Assembly (NCBI GenBank): GCA_050012355.1
Contig: JBEKHI010000436.1
Coordinates: 1 to 6,736, forward strand
Direction: 5' to 3'
DNA: 6,736 nt
Source: JBEKHI01 sp050012355
GTDB taxonomy: Bacteria; Actinomycetota; Actinomycetes; Streptosporangiales; Streptosporangiaceae
Shown: positions 4,971 through 6,736 of the stretch, in pieces
How positions within the stretch are numbered: the first letter of the stretch is position 1
Layout of the letters: the number at the start of each line of letters is the position of its first letter
The notes under the pieces: generated by a model
Seen by the model: the letters and a program-made list of their open reading frames with translations, nothing else
What the model was told of the DNA's origin: nothing
The model's database searches: none
Translations under genes and position numbers: made by a program

Positions 4971-6665
4971 ATGGAAGAGATACCTGACACCCTGCTGCTG
5001 GAAGAGCGCGCGGCCCTGGCGATGAACGCGGTCGCCGGGCTCGCCGACCCCGCTCTCGACGGCATCCCGTTCTTCAGCGCCAACCTGCTCGACCGGCCAG
5101 CGTCGTTGCGCCACGGTGACTGGGACTACGGATCCAGCCATGGACGTCTCACCGACGCCTCGGTCCTCGCCAGGCACATGACTGGCCGTGACGACTGGAC
5201 GGAATCAGAACGCCGCTACCGCACCGGCCTGCTCAGCTTCCTAGCCCCGGATGGCCTCAGCTACCGCCGGAGCCATCCACGCGGACACTGGGCGCCCAAC
5301 GCGAACCTGATCGATCAGCGCGCGACACTGCTCGCGCTCACCACCTGCTACCTCGACGGCGAGGATCCGGTGGTCAAGCGGGCGGCCGACCGGCAGGTCG
5401 CCGCGCTGCGGCGGATCGCGGTGAAGGAACGCGACGCCTGGTTCTATCCCGCGTCCGAGTACACCGCGTCCGGGTGGCCATCGAGCAACGCGGTGGACCT
5501 GAAGCTGGCGCCGGACCCGGCTTCGTTCAGCGGCCGGCTCATCATGCCGCTGCTGCGCTATCACCAGGCCACCGGCAACCCCGGCGCACTCGAGCTGTGC
5601 GCCTGGTTCGCCCGGCTGATCGTTTCTCGCAGCGGGGTGTTCAACTCCGACGGCAGCTTCAACTCCGCGCTCGCCTATCGCAGCGGTCATTTCCACACCA
5701 GGCTTGGCACGCTGGACGGCCTGGCCAGGTACGCCGTCTTCGCCGGGGACCACTCGCTGACCGCCTTCGTGCGGCGGGGCTACGACTGGGCGCTCGGCCA
5801 GGCCACCAGCTTCGGCTGGACACCCGGGGACCTGGCCGACCAGCGTTTCGAGCACGAGAGCTGCTCGCTCGTCGACCTGATCTCGATCGGAATCTGTCTG
5901 GCGAAGGCGGGATACCCCCAGTACTGGCAGGTCGCCGAGCGGTTCCTGCGCAACCACCTGACCGAGTCGCAGCTGCGGAATCTGGACTGGGCGGAGTCGG
6001 CGCCGGACCGGTCCGGTGACGAGCCCGGCTGGATCACCTACTACCAGGTGGCGGACCGGGTGCGCGGTGCGTTCGCCGGCTATGGCGCCCCCAACGACGT
6101 CGTGTCCGACGTGCCACTCGGCCGCGGACACACCAGCGACGTGCAGGCCTGCTGCGTCGGGTCCGGCGTGCGCGGCCTGTTCCTCGGCTGGAACAGCATC
6201 GTGACCGACGTCGGCGGCATCCCGCGGGTGAACCTGCTGCTCAGCCGCTCGCACGGACTGCTCGACGTCACCAGCTGGCTGCCGCATGAGGGCAGGATCG
6301 ACATCGCGGTCCGCGAGGACCGCCGCGAGCTGCGGGTCCGCGTTCCCGACTGGGCGGGTTACGCGAAGGTCGTGACCCGCAGGCAGGCCGCGGTGGTGCC
6401 CACCGCGTGGGCACCCGACGGATACCTGTCGGTGCCGGACCCGCGCGCGGGAGAGCGGATCACGATCGAGTTCCCCGTGGTCACGTCCACGGTCACCGAC
6501 ACCGCGGCGGGCCGCGAGTTCGTCACCCGCTGGCGCGGCGACGACGTCACCGGCATCAGCCCCGAGGGGACGGTACTGCCCATGTACGGCGCCCGCCCAC
6601 TCAACGGCCCCGCCCCGCTCCGCCCCGACCCCCGCCACCGCCCCGCGCAGGAGTGGACCTGGTGA
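4971..6665 (+). CDS. Cytoplasmic GH127-like (DUF1680) glycoside hydrolase
   Basis: This 564-residue protein is predicted to have a helical (alpha/alpha)6-type barrel followed by a beta-sandwich. It resembles GH127 beta-L-arabinofuranosidases such as HypBA1. In that family zinc is held by a Glu-x-Cys and a Cys-Cys pair, one of the latter being the nucleophile. Here I see Glu296-Ser-Cys298 (EHESCSLVD) and Cys394-Cys395 (VQACCVGSGVRGLFLGW), plus GHFHTRLGTLDGLARY (239-254) and the C-terminal LRVRVPDWAG (454-463), comparable to the family's LRIPxWA. The family's usual CCPPN is CCVGS here, so it is a divergent member. There is no signal peptide or membrane segment, so it should act inside the cell on imported glycosides. 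The ATG at 4971 follows two AGGA stretches (4958-4961 and 4964-4967); the adjacent upstream TTG at 4968 is a less likely start. It is transcribed divergently from the RLP operon and probably liberates the sugar that the operon degrades. Family-level confidence is moderate, and the substrate is unknown. Confidence 0.75.
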   Translation: MEEIPDTLLLEERAALAMNAVAGLADPALDGIPFFSANLLDRPASLRHGDWDYGSSHGRLTDASVLARHMTGRDDWTESERRYRTGLLSFLAPDGLSYRRSHPRGHWAPNANLIDQRATLLALTTCYLDGEDPVVKRAADRQVAALRRIAVKERDAWFYPASEYTASGWPSSNAVDLKLAPDPASFSGRLIMPLLRYHQATGNPGALELCAWFARLIVSRSGVFNSDGSFNSALAYRSGHFHTRLGTLDGLARYAVFAGDHSLTAFVRRGYDWALGQATSFGWTPGDLADQRFEHESCSLVDLISIGICLAKAGYPQYWQVAERFLRNHLTESQLRNLDWAESAPDRSGDEPGWITYYQVADRVRGAFAGYGAPNDVVSDVPLGRGHTSDVQACCVGSGVRGLFLGWNSIVTDVGGIPRVNLLLSRSHGLLDVTSWLPHEGRIDIAVREDRRELRVRVPDWAGYAKVVTRRQAAVVPTAWAPDGYLSVPDPRAGERITIEFPVVTSTVTDTAAGREFVTRWRGDDVTGISPEGTVLPMYGARPLNGPAPLRPDPRHRPAQEWTW

Positions 6666-6736
6666 CCCGCGCGCCCGCCAGCCGGAAGATCCCCTGTCGA
6701 TGTGACATCGACCGCGCTCTATCCCGGTCGATGTCA
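6666..6736. other. Downstream non-coding stretch with overlapping inverted repeats, cut by the window edge
   Basis: No gene is visible after the GH127-like stop. Two overlapping inverted repeats are present. GTCGATGT (6696-6703) and ACATCGAC (6705-6712) form a 17-base palindrome around a single G. TGACATCGACC (6703-6713) and GGTCGATGTCA (6726-6736) form a perfect 11-base stem with a 12-base loop (6714-6725). The middle arm is shared, so the two structures exclude each other. The second could be a transcription terminator for the plus-strand gene, or these could be paired operator sites for the next gene. The sequence ends at the last stem base, so a following T-run or further repeats cannot be seen. 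Confidence 0.7.
6703..6736 (+). terminator. Possible terminator hairpin after the GH127-like gene
   Basis: A perfect 11-base stem with a 12-base loop begins 38 bases after the stop codon. Position and stem strength fit a factor-independent or bidirectional terminator, of the kind that often lacks a T-run in actinomycetes. The overlap with a second palindrome makes a protein-binding role equally possible. Confidence 0.35.

Noticed and set aside
5241..6638. 465-codon open frame on the minus strand opposite the GH127-like gene
   Set aside because: Typical high-GC antisense shadow: low-complexity Arg/Gly/Val/Ala composition, no recognisable motif, and the plus-strand frame has clear family motifs.

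Overview
The window is high-GC DNA with tightly packed, overlapping genes and frequent GTG/TTG starts, as expected of an actinomycete. A Pseudonocardiaceae-type genome (for example Amycolatopsis or a relative) is my guess from style and gene content; nothing in the window proves it. No rRNA, tRNA, transposase or CRISPR array is visible.

Layout. Positions 4923 down to 1 hold a minus-strand operon of at least five genes, read right to left: a zinc-dependent MDR (alcohol/polyol-type) dehydrogenase, a RuBisCO-like protein (RLP), a four-carbon-acid-sugar kinase (DUF1537 family), a fumarase/adenylosuccinate-lyase superfamily lyase, and the N-terminal 64 residues of a thiamine-diphosphate (TPP) 2-oxoacid dehydrogenase E1 alpha subunit that runs off the left edge. 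Each junction overlaps (11, 8, 1 and 4 bases), so the genes are very probably cotranscribed and translationally coupled. A 47-base divergent intergenic region (4924-4970) separates this operon from a plus-strand gene (4971-6665) for a cytoplasmic glycoside hydrolase that resembles GH127 (DUF1680, beta-L-arabinofuranosidase family). After it come 71 bases with no visible gene but with a nested set of inverted repeats, cut by the right edge.

How the genes may work together. RLP plus DUF1537 kinase is the core of the known D-apiose/D-apionate catabolic routes, where OiaK phosphorylates 3-oxo-isoapionate and the RLP OiaX or OiaT decarboxylates or cleaves the product. Here the pair is combined with an MDR dehydrogenase, a PcaB/ASL-type lyase and a TPP E1 enzyme, and sits opposite a GH127-like hydrolase. 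I know of no described pathway with this exact set. The likely logic is release of a sugar from a glycoside, oxidation, phosphorylation, RLP-catalysed C-C bond chemistry, then lyase and TPP-dependent steps into central metabolism. The substrate is unknown: a branched or furanose pentose such as apiose or arabinose is a reasonable first guess.

The most unusual DNA feature is a nearly perfect 22-base inverted repeat (7-base loop, 51 bases in all) lying in frame inside the RLP gene. It looks like a small palindromic element that has become part of the protein. A 12-base triplicated repeat in the kinase interdomain linker and the palindromes at the right edge are also notable.
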